Notes under the pieces: generated by a model
Database searches by the model: none
Seen by the model: only the letters and a program-made list of their open reading frames with translations
What the model was told of the DNA's origin: nothing
Position numbers and translations under genes: made by a program
NCBI GenBank assembly: GCA_019359715.1
Contig: JAHHGS010000033.1
Coordinates: forward strand, 1-64,000
Reading direction: 5' to 3'
DNA: 64,000 nt
Source: Aphanocapsa sp. GSE-SYN-MK-11-07L
Lineage (GTDB): Bacteria; Cyanobacteriota; Cyanobacteriia; Thermosynechococcales; Thermosynechococcaceae
Shown here: in pieces, positions 56,918 through 64,000 of the stretch
Numbering within the stretch: position 1 is the first letter of the stretch
How the letters are laid out: each line of letters opens with the position of its first letter

Positions 56918-58309
56918 CTATTCAACTGGGGGCTGTTCGGGTCTGCGGGCGGGTGGAATCCGGGGCGACTCTAGCCAATCCATCCGGCGAGTAAAGTACA
57001 TGATGATCGCTAAGAAGCCAAACAGCCCGATTGACCCCATTAGCAGCGAATAGTCTTGATTGGCTAGCACGACGTAGAGGTAGCTGTAGAGGGCAACCTG
57101 CATGATGCCGATAATTGCGCCTCGCTTTTTGGCTCGCAGCACCGCCACAGAGTAAGCCGTCAGCATCACGACAACGGCGACGCTGGCAATTAAATAGGCG
57201 ATCGTGAAGCCCAAGTGTTCCGAAATTGCCAGTTGCAGCATATAAAACATCGACATTGCCACGCCCACCAGCAAATACTGCAAGGGGTGGACGCGCAGTC
57301 GAGTCGCAGTTTCAAACAGCCAGAAGACGACAAAGGTCAAAATCAAGAACAGGAAGTTGTATTTGATACTGCGATCGGCCATCCGGTAGTTATCAACCGG
57401 AGAAATTAAATCAACCCCAAAGATCGAGGCTTGGACGGTTTCTGGCTTGACGGGAGATTCATTATTCCACTGTTGCGGATAGTTACGCCCTAGGGATGGA
57501 ATATCCCAAGTGGCATCAAAGCCTTTGTTAGTGACCGATCGCTGGTCGGGTAGCCAGACGCCCTGAAAACTCGGATTTGTCCAGTTAGAGCTGAGGCTGA
57601 CTTTGCTAATCTTGCCAAAGGGAGCAAAGCCGATTTTCTCGCTGCCATTCACGGTCAGCGGAATTGCAAATGTAAATGTGTCGCCCTGCATCTGCCCCTT
57701 TAGGTTGGCGTGAATGCCCTGCCCGTCAACGCCAAATTTACCTTGCCCGGCCGTAAATGGAAGTGCCTTTTGATTCCACTTTAGGACGGCCTGATTTTGG
57801 ATCGCATGGGCATCAGAAACCTGCAAACTCAGTTCCGCTCGATCCCAGCTCACGTCTTCGGGGCGGATACCCCAACTGCTGAAGTCGGGGCGAACGAACT
57901 GCCCCCGGATTTCTAGCTTGGTCTGGTAGACAGGTACTTCAAAAATGCCCCGATAGCGGGTTTCAGTGTCTAGTTTGCCGCTGACTTGCAAATCGTCGGG
58001 CAAAAAGATGCCGTAGCCCGACTGGGTTTTTTCTTCTTTGCCAACGATGACTCGTTTGACGTAGGGCACTGCCAGACGGGGGCCAATCAGAATTTGCTCT
58101 CGCCCCCAGTTAGAGGTGATGCCGGAGATTGCTTCTTGCCGCAGATTTTGGCGATCGCTAATCAACCCTTGCAGCATGACGGTGGGAATTTGCAGCAGCA
58201 GAATCAAAAAAGCAATAAACAGGATTCGGACGAATTGAGAATTTTTAATTTGTTCGTAGGTGGTCATAGATGTTGAGTTCCAGTCAAGCAATTTAGATAA
58301 AAAGTTCAA
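56918..58309 (-). CDS. creD: CreD family inner-membrane protein
   Basis: The 463-residue protein has one N-terminal membrane helix, a large periplasmic beta-rich domain (about 50-305, with GPRLAVPYVKR and the YRGIFEVPVYQTKLEIRG region) and a cluster of five to six C-terminal helices (LLVGVAMSMFYMLQLAISEH). This layout and the SIKYNFLFLILTF.VFWLFE stretch identify CreD, an envelope-integrity protein of unclear biochemistry. Cre two-component genes are not adjacent. A start at 58267 (MTTYEQIKNS), just before the first helix, is an alternative. Confidence 0.88.
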   Translation of the reverse strand: MNFLSKLLDWNSTSMTTYEQIKNSQFVRILFIAFLILLLQIPTVMLQGLISDRQNLRQEAISGITSNWGREQILIGPRLAVPYVKRVIVGKEEKTQSGYGIFLPDDLQVSGKLDTETRYRGIFEVPVYQTKLEIRGQFVRPDFSSWGIRPEDVSWDRAELSLQVSDAHAIQNQAVLKWNQKALPFTAGQGKFGVDGQGIHANLKGQMQGDTFTFAIPLTVNGSEKIGFAPFGKISKVSLSSNWTNPSFQGVWLPDQRSVTNKGFDATWDIPSLGRNYPQQWNNESPVKPETVQASIFGVDLISPVDNYRMADRSIKYNFLFLILTFVVFWLFETATRLRVHPLQYLLVGVAMSMFYMLQLAISEHLGFTIAYLIASVAVVVMLTAYSVAVLRAKKRGAIIGIMQVALYSYLYVVLANQDYSLLMGSIGLFGFLAIIMYFTRRMDWLESPRIPPARRPEQPPVE

Positions 58310-58449
58310 GCAGATCAGGAGTCAGATCGCGCCCGCCAGCTTTGATGCCGCTTCCAGCCTAAACAGCCAAGGGGTCTGTAGTCAGTCGGTCGAAGTCAGA
58401 GCTTTGCCCCACTTCTGAGCCGGAAGTCGGGTAAAGTCGGATTTTCCAC

Positions 58450-59271
58450 TCAGCCAACGTTGACCACAAGCGGATGGAAAAAATCAATCAGTTCTGGTTG
58501 ACTTGCAACTAAGGTTGGGTACGGGCGATCGCCGTAGTCTGCTCCGACCTGGAGCGGAAAAATCGGTTTGTCGTCCAGCGCCAGCCAACTGCCGCCAGCG
58601 GCTTGGACGATCGCCCAAGCCGCCGCAATATCCCAAATTTTGGGGGTAGCTTCGACTCCGCCCAGGGTGGCTCCTGCGGCCACGGTCAGAAAGTTATAGC
58701 TGGCTGACCCCAACATCCGAATTTTGCAGGGGAAGGGTTTAGCTAGCACCGAGGTACTGCGGGCGCAGAGGCTAAAGAATTGATTTGAGCCCGGTTGATC
58801 AGCGCGGGTATGAATTGGGCAATGATTTAAGAAGGCTCCATTCGGGCGTTCGGTCTTGCCGTCCCAGCGGGAATCGCGAACCTGCCAAAAGCCGTGAAAG
58901 GTCTGCTGCAAGGGCGGAAAATGAACGTAGCCAAACACGGGTGTCCCCTGGTAGAGCAATCCGAGAGAAATGCCCCAAATTGGGATGCCGCGAGTGAAGT
59001 TGGTCGTGCCATCCAGGGGGTCAATAATCCAGCACCAGTCTGGATCAGGGAACGTATGCGCTCCTTCTTCGCTTAAGATGCCGTGGCTAGGGAATTGGCT
59101 GCCGATCGCTGCTCGTAAGGTGCGATCAGCCCACTGATCTGATTGTGTCACTAAGCTACCATCAGCTTTTTCATCCGCCTGTACTTGGCCAAAGTCTTGC
59201 AGCAACTGCCGTCCAACTTGATCGGTAATGCCCTGCGCTAGCTCTAAAATCTGATCCCAAAAATCGGTCAT
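58450..59271 (-). CDS. Inositol monophosphatase family phosphatase
   Basis: The 273-residue Mg-dependent sugar phosphatase has the metal-binding motifs GILSEEG, DPLDGTTNF and WDIAAAWAIVQAAGG in the correct order. The family includes inositol-1-phosphatase, histidinol phosphatase and CysQ. Sequence alone does not show which substrate is used. It starts 23 bp after truB ends and is likely co-transcribed with it. Confidence 0.88.
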   Translation of the reverse strand: MTDFWDQILELAQGITDQVGRQLLQDFGQVQADEKADGSLVTQSDQWADRTLRAAIGSQFPSHGILSEEGAHTFPDPDWCWIIDPLDGTTNFTRGIPIWGISLGLLYQGTPVFGYVHFPPLQQTFHGFWQVRDSRWDGKTERPNGAFLNHCPIHTRADQPGSNQFFSLCARSTSVLAKPFPCKIRMLGSASYNFLTVAAGATLGGVEATPKIWDIAAAWAIVQAAGGSWLALDDKPIFPLQVGADYGDRPYPTLVASQPELIDFFHPLVVNVG

Positions 59272-59294
59272 CTTGTCTCAACTCTCATTAGTAA

Positions 59295-60245
59295 TCAGGA
59301 TTGGGTTTGAATCTGGTGCTCAGCCCTGATGGGTCTGGCTAACTGAGTCCGCTGTTGACTTTCTGGCATCACAACCTTGGCAACGAGCAACCCAGCCGTC
59401 TGTTCGCCAATCCCCAGCAAGTTGCCTGCTTGATCGTGGACACGCAGAATCTGGTGGGTTGGATCTAGATCGGCAACTGTCTCGACTGGAGTTGGCTGGC
59501 CACAACACCACCGCCAAGCTGTTTCAGCCTCAAGTTGCACCAAAGGTAAGTGAGCCAAAGCAATCGTTGGCTCGATTGGCGTCAAAGATCCGCTCTGGAG
59601 ACAGGCTGCAAGCGTTTCAAACGAGTAGCTCTCTGACAACTGAAACCCACAGCTCGCAGTCCGACTGAGGGCAGTCAGGGTGCCACCTGTAGCCAACACA
59701 ATTCCCAAATCACGGGCGATCGCTCGAATGTAGGTGCCTGGCCCACAGGCGATCGCCAAATCGAGTTCTGGAAAATCGCCCGCTCGCCAGTCCAGCACTT
59801 CTAGCTTAAAAATCTCAACCGGACGAGCTGGAACATCAAGGATTTCGCCGCGACGAGCCAAATCGTACAGCCGCTGCCCAGCGACTTGAATCGCACTAAA
59901 GTTGGGTGGAATCTGCTGAATTCTGCCCTCAAATTGCCCTAGTGCCTGTTTGACTTGCTCAAGGCTCAAATTAGGAACAGCTTGGGTGGCGATCGCCGCG
60001 CCAGTAATATCATCGGTAGCGGTGCGAATGCCCAACCGAATTGTGGCTTGGTAGGCTTTAGCCGTCGGCAAATACTGCAAAAGGCGCGTTGCATTGCCAA
60101 AGGCAATGGGCAGCACACCCGTCGCCATTGGGTCGAGGGTGCCACCGTGGCCAATTCGGCGTAGCCCTAGCAGTCGGCGCAGTTTACCCACGCAATCATG
60201 GGACGTAAAGCCGATCGGCTTATTGAGGTTGAGAAATCCTTGCAC
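59295..60245 (-). CDS. truB: tRNA pseudouridine-55 synthase
   Basis: TruB isomerises U55 in the T-loop of tRNAs. The 316-residue protein starts MQGFLNLNKPIGFTSHD and carries the catalytic Asp38 in GHGGTLDPMATGVLP. It also has the conserved AYQATIRLG block and a substrate-binding region CGPGTYIRAIARDLG. Its C-terminal PUA-like portion is shorter and divergent. It lies between a DUF1400 hydrolase gene (38-bp gap) and the phosphatase gene on the same strand. Confidence 0.95.
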   Translation of the reverse strand: MQGFLNLNKPIGFTSHDCVGKLRRLLGLRRIGHGGTLDPMATGVLPIAFGNATRLLQYLPTAKAYQATIRLGIRTATDDITGAAIATQAVPNLSLEQVKQALGQFEGRIQQIPPNFSAIQVAGQRLYDLARRGEILDVPARPVEIFKLEVLDWRAGDFPELDLAIACGPGTYIRAIARDLGIVLATGGTLTALSRTASCGFQLSESYSFETLAACLQSGSLTPIEPTIALAHLPLVQLEAETAWRWCCGQPTPVETVADLDPTHQILRVHDQAGNLLGIGEQTAGLLVAKVVMPESQQRTQLARPIRAEHQIQTQS

Positions 60246-60283
60246 GTTAAATCCAGTCCAATCAACGAAACGTTAGGGGTAAC

Positions 60284-62017
60284 TTAGGGGACAAATACAG
60301 CCCGTGGATAGATCGGCGATCGCCCAGAAGACTTTTCTGGCAAAGGCGGGCGGGATGGCGCCTGCAAAGCCGTCCTCAACTCTGCGGCCGTAAATTGCCG
60401 ACTCAGGCTCACGGGCAAGGGAGTCTGACTGATGGCATGCACAGCCGCCGGCGTCAGCAAGGGTGCAGAGGGGCGCTCTAACCCAAGATAGGTTTGGAAA
60501 AAAGCCGTACTCAGCGCCCCTAAATAGCGGCGGGCTAAACTGGGCTGGGGGCCAATCAATCCACTCGGAACCGGCAAAACCGTGCTGTTGGGGGGAGCTT
60601 CTCCGAGGGTAGAAAAGTGAGTTGCCCGATCCATCGTGACCAGATATCGTTGGGGGCTAGTCAGCCAAGTAAAGGGTTGAATTTGCTCTGGCAGCGGCGG
60701 AGCAAACGTATCCGCGCTCCCAGCAACCACCATCACAGGAAGCCTGACTTCCGCTAGGCTAGCCGGGCCAAACATGCCGCTGATAATTGGATTGACGGCA
60801 ATCACGGCTTTAATCCGCGAATCAGAAAAGTCATAATCTCGCTGGGGCAACTCCAAAGATTGGCATTGAAACAGCAGGGCAAGGTTTAGAGATGTGTCTA
60901 GCTGAGCATGACAAGCCTGGTGCAAATAAGCTAGGTCAATTTTTGCGCCAGCCAAGGTCAGGACGGTGTAGCCGCCAAAGGATTGCCCAATTAGACCCAC
61001 CTGTTTCAGGTTTAGCCGATCGCGAAACAGCGGCTCAGTTTGCGATCGCCGCTCTAATTCATCCAGTAAAAATTTAATATCCAAGGGGCGATCAACAAAT
61101 TCCGCTGGTTGAATCGGCAGTTTGCCAGCCCCTTTGAGCCAAGCCACAAGCTGGTCGGTTGAACTGCCCGGATGCTCTAGCACCGCTACCACAAAGCCAA
61201 AAGAGGCTAAATGCTCTGCTAAATAAGCATAGCTTTGCAAATTAGATCCCAAGCCGTGGGAAATGACCACGACTGGCTGAGGCTCGATCTGGGGCAAGCG
61301 AGGCAAATAAATCTCGGCCGCAAAGTTACGAGCTGCGCCTGTGAGGTCTAACCGCTGAGAGCTACTGTCTGTCAGCTTGAGGCTAACTTTATCCCAGTCG
61401 AATGGGCCAGAGTCTTGCAGTTCCAATAGCTGCGGCGGCAGTCCTAAAGGAACCTGAGCCGTCTCAGCCTCTGACTGAGTCTGGACGGCCACTAAGGCTT
61501 GCTTACTCTGGGCTACGACACGTTGAATGGAGGCAAATATTTCCAGTCCTTTGACCAAATCAACCCGCAGGGTTGGGCCAGGATAATGGCGCAGCAAGCT
61601 CATCAGCGTTAGCCCATCTGGATCGTCTGCGGCCAAAATTAAGGCTGAGCGCAAGCCATAAAAACTCACCCGATCTGTGGGTCGAATCACTTGGGCTAGC
61701 CGCTGCAACAATCGCTCTCCAATCGGTGAGTATAAAAACTGCGCGACGGAGACTGGCTCGATCTGAAGCCGCTCTTGCAGCAGGCTGCGTAGTTGCTGCT
61801 GCTGAGCTGGGCGCAGAAACCGGAGATAAGAGTCGAGTTGGGGCGATCGCTGGCCATGTTTGACATAAGCTTGCAGGTCGGCAATGGAGAGCGATCGCTC
61901 AAAGATTGAGTAGCGCACGTACAGTCGTTCGGCCGCCATGACTGGGGGACGGGCAGTCACTAAGACACTCATGGCGCTCAGTCCACCCAGACAGACTCGT
62001 TTGGTAATCCTGTTCAC
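60284..62017 (-). CDS. Exported DUF1400 alpha/beta hydrolase
   Basis: The 577-residue protein has a signal peptide (cleavage near VMAAE) and a cyanobacteria-specific DUF1400 domain (about 30-170, starting AERLYVRYSIFERSLSI). An alpha/beta hydrolase of the PET-hydrolase/platelet-activating-factor-hydrolase type follows (about 200-500). The nucleophile Ser lies in GQSFGG, with an oxyanion HGLGS and late Asp/His (GSADTFAPP, RATHFSTLG). It is probably a periplasmic esterase or lipase; the substrate is unknown. It leads a minus-strand set with truB. Confidence 0.88.
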   Translation of the reverse strand: MNRITKRVCLGGLSAMSVLVTARPPVMAAERLYVRYSIFERSLSIADLQAYVKHGQRSPQLDSYLRFLRPAQQQQLRSLLQERLQIEPVSVAQFLYSPIGERLLQRLAQVIRPTDRVSFYGLRSALILAADDPDGLTLMSLLRHYPGPTLRVDLVKGLEIFASIQRVVAQSKQALVAVQTQSEAETAQVPLGLPPQLLELQDSGPFDWDKVSLKLTDSSSQRLDLTGAARNFAAEIYLPRLPQIEPQPVVVISHGLGSNLQSYAYLAEHLASFGFVVAVLEHPGSSTDQLVAWLKGAGKLPIQPAEFVDRPLDIKFLLDELERRSQTEPLFRDRLNLKQVGLIGQSFGGYTVLTLAGAKIDLAYLHQACHAQLDTSLNLALLFQCQSLELPQRDYDFSDSRIKAVIAVNPIISGMFGPASLAEVRLPVMVVAGSADTFAPPLPEQIQPFTWLTSPQRYLVTMDRATHFSTLGEAPPNSTVLPVPSGLIGPQPSLARRYLGALSTAFFQTYLGLERPSAPLLTPAAVHAISQTPLPVSLSRQFTAAELRTALQAPSRPPLPEKSSGRSPIYPRAVFVP

Positions 62018-62277
62018 AACCTTATGTCACTATCGGTAGAGGGGTTCGCCGCAAACGATTTGAGAGTCAGTATTTGGGCCGCTCATGTCCCAGTTATATC
62101 AATTTTGAAATTGGATTCAGATGAACCTAAATCACAAAGCGGGTGTGTTCGCTAGCACGGCGCTCAGCTCAAATTGATATTGCAGGGCAATCTTCAAAGT
62201 TTTATGGACAGATCAAGCTTGCCCCAAAAAACCTGAGAGAGTTATTTAATCAAATGTTTTTTGAGAGGAGATCACGA

Positions 62278-62598
62278 ATGAATGCAGGTTTTATGGCCGC
62301 GATCGCCTATGGGATTTTGGCTATTATTGGCGGCATCATGGGCTACGCCCAAGCCAAAAGTAAAATCTCTTTAATTGCCGGGTGTGGCTGCGGGGCCTTG
62401 CTGATTTTGAGCGCGATCGCTCCGCTGCCAGAACAAACCTGGGGTTTAATTAGCGCCTCAGTTGTAACCGTCATTTTGTTGCTGGCTTTTGTGATCCGAT
62501 TCATGAAAACCCGCAAGTTTATGCCGGCTGGTTTAATGTTAGTTTTGGGCGTTCCTGCCTTGGGAGTGATGCTGAATCAACTAATCGCCGCAGCCTAG
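62278..62598 (+). CDS. TMEM14 family membrane protein
   Basis: The 106-residue protein has four predicted membrane helices and Gly-rich AYGILAIIGGIMGYAQAKSK and KFMPAGLMLVLG motifs, as in the TMEM14/FAX1 family. Plastid FAX members move fatty acids across the envelope; the cyanobacterial role is not established. GAGGAG lies 7 bases before ATG 62278, which fixes this start against the longer frame opening at 62143. Confidence 0.87.
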   Translation: MNAGFMAAIAYGILAIIGGIMGYAQAKSKISLIAGCGCGALLILSAIAPLPEQTWGLISASVVTVILLLAFVIRFMKTRKFMPAGLMLVLGVPALGVMLNQLIAAA

Positions 62599-62611
62599 AA
62601 TAAGTCTTTCT

Positions 62612-62640
62612 TGCTCCCCCAGAATTGGGGGCTGGGGGGC
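62612..62640. repeat. C/G-run interspersed repeat, second copy
   Basis: CCCCCAGAATTGGGGG with a following CTGGGGGGC is the reverse complement of the core of the repeat at 17308-17323. It lies just past the TMEM14 stop. Confidence 0.65.
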
Positions 62641-62672
62641 GATTCGATGAATGTCCTAAAAATTAACCAGCT

Positions 62673-62709
62673 TTGTAAAAAAGGGTTTGTACAGAACCCT
62701 TTTTTACAA
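62673..62709. terminator. Bidirectional terminator between TMEM14 and cpeR genes
   Basis: TTGTAAAAAAGGGTT (62673-62687) pairs perfectly with 62695-62709 around a 7-base loop. A/T runs within the arms give U-tracts in both directions, suited to the two convergent genes. Confidence 0.88.
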
Positions 62710-62731
62710 TCCAGATCCGATCGCTAGAGCA

Positions 62732-63097
62732 TTAAGCTTGGACATCAAATCGCGTCCGAAAACTGCCGTATTTCAACCAATATTGCTTTAAGTTATGGCA
62801 AGGCGTATGCAAACTCGCCTTCGAGCGATAAAGCACGACTTGCCGATGTTCGCCCATCCAAATTTTGTCCACGGGTTCGACTGCAATTACTGTTCCACCC
62901 AAGGAGATCACACAGTCAGAGAAACGTTCCAGGGCGCTATTGTCAACGGTTTCAAAGATGAAAAAATTACCCGTGCAAATCAAATGACGGCTGCGAATCC
63001 AGCATTGCATTTTCTTCTGAGCTTCTGGAGGTAGCATCTTAACTTCAACCTGCGACAAGCTCACAGCCGGAATTTCATGGGATAGCTGAGACTTCAT
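62732..63097 (-). CDS. cpeR: Phycoerythrin operon regulator CpeR
   Basis: The 121-residue protein matches CpeR, which is needed to activate phycoerythrin genes in green light in Fremyella and relatives. The conserved stretch runs from MLPPEAQKKMQCWIRSRHLI through FIFETVDNSALERF, IAVEPVDKIWMG to KASLHTPCHNLKQYW and YGSFRTRFD. The gene order cpeS-cpeT-cpeR on the minus strand supports this strongly. I choose ATG 63097 for the good GGGAGAG upstream, which overlaps cpeT by 23 bp; a shorter start at 63037 (MLPPEA) is the length known from homologues. Confidence 0.8.
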   Translation of the reverse strand: MKSQLSHEIPAVSLSQVEVKMLPPEAQKKMQCWIRSRHLICTGNFFIFETVDNSALERFSDCVISLGGTVIAVEPVDKIWMGEHRQVVLYRSKASLHTPCHNLKQYWLKYGSFRTRFDVQA

Positions 63098-63698
63098 CGG
63101 CAAAACTCTCCCGTTTTTCAAACCGCAGCGGGCCAAATCGAGACCCCCAAATCTGCTGATGGGTATTTACATCCATGCCTCTGTCTAAGCTGACCCAGGT
63201 GGATTCCGTCACCTCGACCTCGCTAATCAAATAGGTCTGGCAACCATTGCTCTCAATCAAACACAAATTGCCAGGCTCAACGCTGCCGCGCCAAAGTTCG
63301 CCATCTCGGCGAAAAACCATCGCGCAATTGGGCCGGCGCTGAATCTTGTCTGGGCTGATCGTGTTTAAGATGTCTAAGTTACGGGCTGCTCCAGCGTACA
63401 AAAAAGCATCTTTGAGGCTGTAATTTTCGATGTAAATCTGGTCTGATTGAGCGACTAAGCGATGAATGCCCTGCCGATAGGGACTCCAGAGGTCATAGTC
63501 GTAAACTTGCTCAGAGTAGAAGCCAATTCCTGAGAAAAATTCAAGCGGGAGCGGGCGAAATAAAACGTGAATGTGGGCATAGTTTTTGGCATTCTCCAGC
63601 GCTTGCTTTTGATTGCTAAAATCCCCTGCCATGCAGCGAGCTAAATCAAGTAAGTCTGGTGATACAGCCTCAGACATAGACAGCGGCGTCGTCATCAT
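63075..63698 (-). CDS. cpeT: Bilin lyase of the CpcT/CpeT family, probable CpeT
   Basis: The 207-residue protein is a T-type phycobiliprotein lyase. Motifs include LARCMAGDFSNQKQA, the HVLFRPLPLEFF block, GFYSEQVYDYDLWSPYRQG and VEVTESTWVSLDRGMDV. T-type lyases attach or handle bilin at the beta-155-type Cys. Its place between cpeS and cpeR points to phycoerythrin and phycoerythrobilin, so CpeT rather than CpcT; family members can be hard to tell apart by sequence alone. It overlaps the preferred cpeR start by 23 bp. Confidence 0.87.
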   Translation of the reverse strand: MMTTPLSMSEAVSPDLLDLARCMAGDFSNQKQALENAKNYAHIHVLFRPLPLEFFSGIGFYSEQVYDYDLWSPYRQGIHRLVAQSDQIYIENYSLKDAFLYAGAARNLDILNTISPDKIQRRPNCAMVFRRDGELWRGSVEPGNLCLIESNGCQTYLISEVEVTESTWVSLDRGMDVNTHQQIWGSRFGPLRFEKRESFADEVSAIP

Positions 63699-63729
63699 TA
63701 GGATTGCTCAAGCGAACCGAAGAGATAGC

Positions 63730-64000
63730 TTAATGTTTAACTTCTTGGCGAATTTCTGAGGAAAACGAAGCTGTCACAACGCCAGTTCCGGCGCTAGTTT
63801 TAATCAGCGACACCCGACAGCGAACGTTAGGGTTAACAAACCAAATTTTTTCTTCGGCTGCGGCCCGATCGTAAGCAGTGTTCAAAACAAACGTGCCGTC
63901 CTCAGTCAGAGAGTAATCTCCAACGGCTGCAATGGTTTCGGCATAGCCTTGATCGCGCAGTAATTTGCCCCGCTGTGGGGATTCAGGCACAGGCACGAGA
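63730..64000 (-). CDS. cpeS: Bilin lyase of the CpcS/CpeS family, C-terminal part (runs off the window)
   Basis: About 90 residues of the C-terminal half of an S-type lyase are visible, with LLRDQGYAETIAAVGDYSLTEDGTFVL, AAAEEKIWFVNPN.R and a final SLIKTSAGTGVVTASFSSEIR. The fold is a lipocalin-like barrel that attaches bilin to the Cys82/84-type site. The gene continues beyond 64000, so the start is not seen. Adjacent cpeT and cpeR genes make phycoerythrobilin-specific CpeS the likely identity. Confidence 0.85.
   Translation of the reverse strand, partial: LVPVPESPQRGKLLRDQGYAETIAAVGDYSLTEDGTFVLNTAYDRAAAEEKIWFVNPNVRCRVSLIKTSAGTGVVTASFSSEIRQEVKH

Overview
The window is chromosomal DNA from a photosynthetic, phycoerythrin-producing cyanobacterium. 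It carries psaA-psaB (photosystem I core), crtR (carotenoid hydroxylase), menB (phylloquinone pathway) and the end of a cpeS-cpeT-cpeR operon. Several proteins belong to families largely confined to cyanobacteria (DUF1815, DUF3370, DUF760, DUF1400), and the HIP1 octamer GCGATCGC recurs through most of the sequence. No rRNA or tRNA gene and no CRISPR array was recognised.

Region 1 (1-2.26 kb) differs from the rest: it has no HIP1 octamer and consists of mobile-DNA debris. In order it holds the 3' end of an IS630-type transposase, the 3' end of a GNAT acetyltransferase gene, a well-formed integron attC site (249-335), a complete Thermus/archaeal-type prolyl-tRNA synthetase gene, the left half of a second attC, a small inverted-repeat element and an N-terminal remnant of an integron-type tyrosine recombinase. 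I read it as a decayed integron cassette array in which a housekeeping-type aminoacyl-tRNA synthetase occupies a cassette.

Region 2 (2.3-12.2 kb, mostly minus strand): an RTX protein with two DUF4394 domains, a DMT-type transporter next to a CHASE4-like/GGDEF/EAL protein, a double-length ThyX-like protein downstream of dUTPase (thymidylate supply), a 650-bp hairpin-rich gene-free stretch and a Nudix hydrolase. Region 3 (12.3-24.2 kb): DUF1815, an alpha/beta hydrolase, an unusual small EF-hand/membrane ORF, then a signalling island with a NarL-type regulator, two paralogous histidine kinases with different sensors, an Rcp1-like receiver, two receiver-kinase proteins and a Ser/Thr kinase.

Region 4 (24.6-33 kb): DUF3370 protein, PPP-type phosphatase, alanine dehydrogenase, menB, a cupin and a long Pro/Lys-rich lipoprotein. 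Region 5 (33.4-44.4 kb): psaAB, an ammonium transporter, gloB, DUF760, crtR and a membrane-anchored TAXI protein. Region 6 (44.4-51.5 kb) looks like a hopanoid locus: HpnB-like glycosyltransferase, HpnG-like phosphorylase and squalene synthase, followed by a GT39-type membrane protein.

Region 7 (51.5-64 kb): chrA, a NarL/DesK-type two-component pair, a fasciclin protein, a divergent type II peroxiredoxin / PerR pair, creD, an inositol-monophosphatase family gene, truB, a DUF1400 hydrolase, a TMEM14 protein and cpeR/cpeT/cpeS. Several strong stem-loop terminators separate the units.
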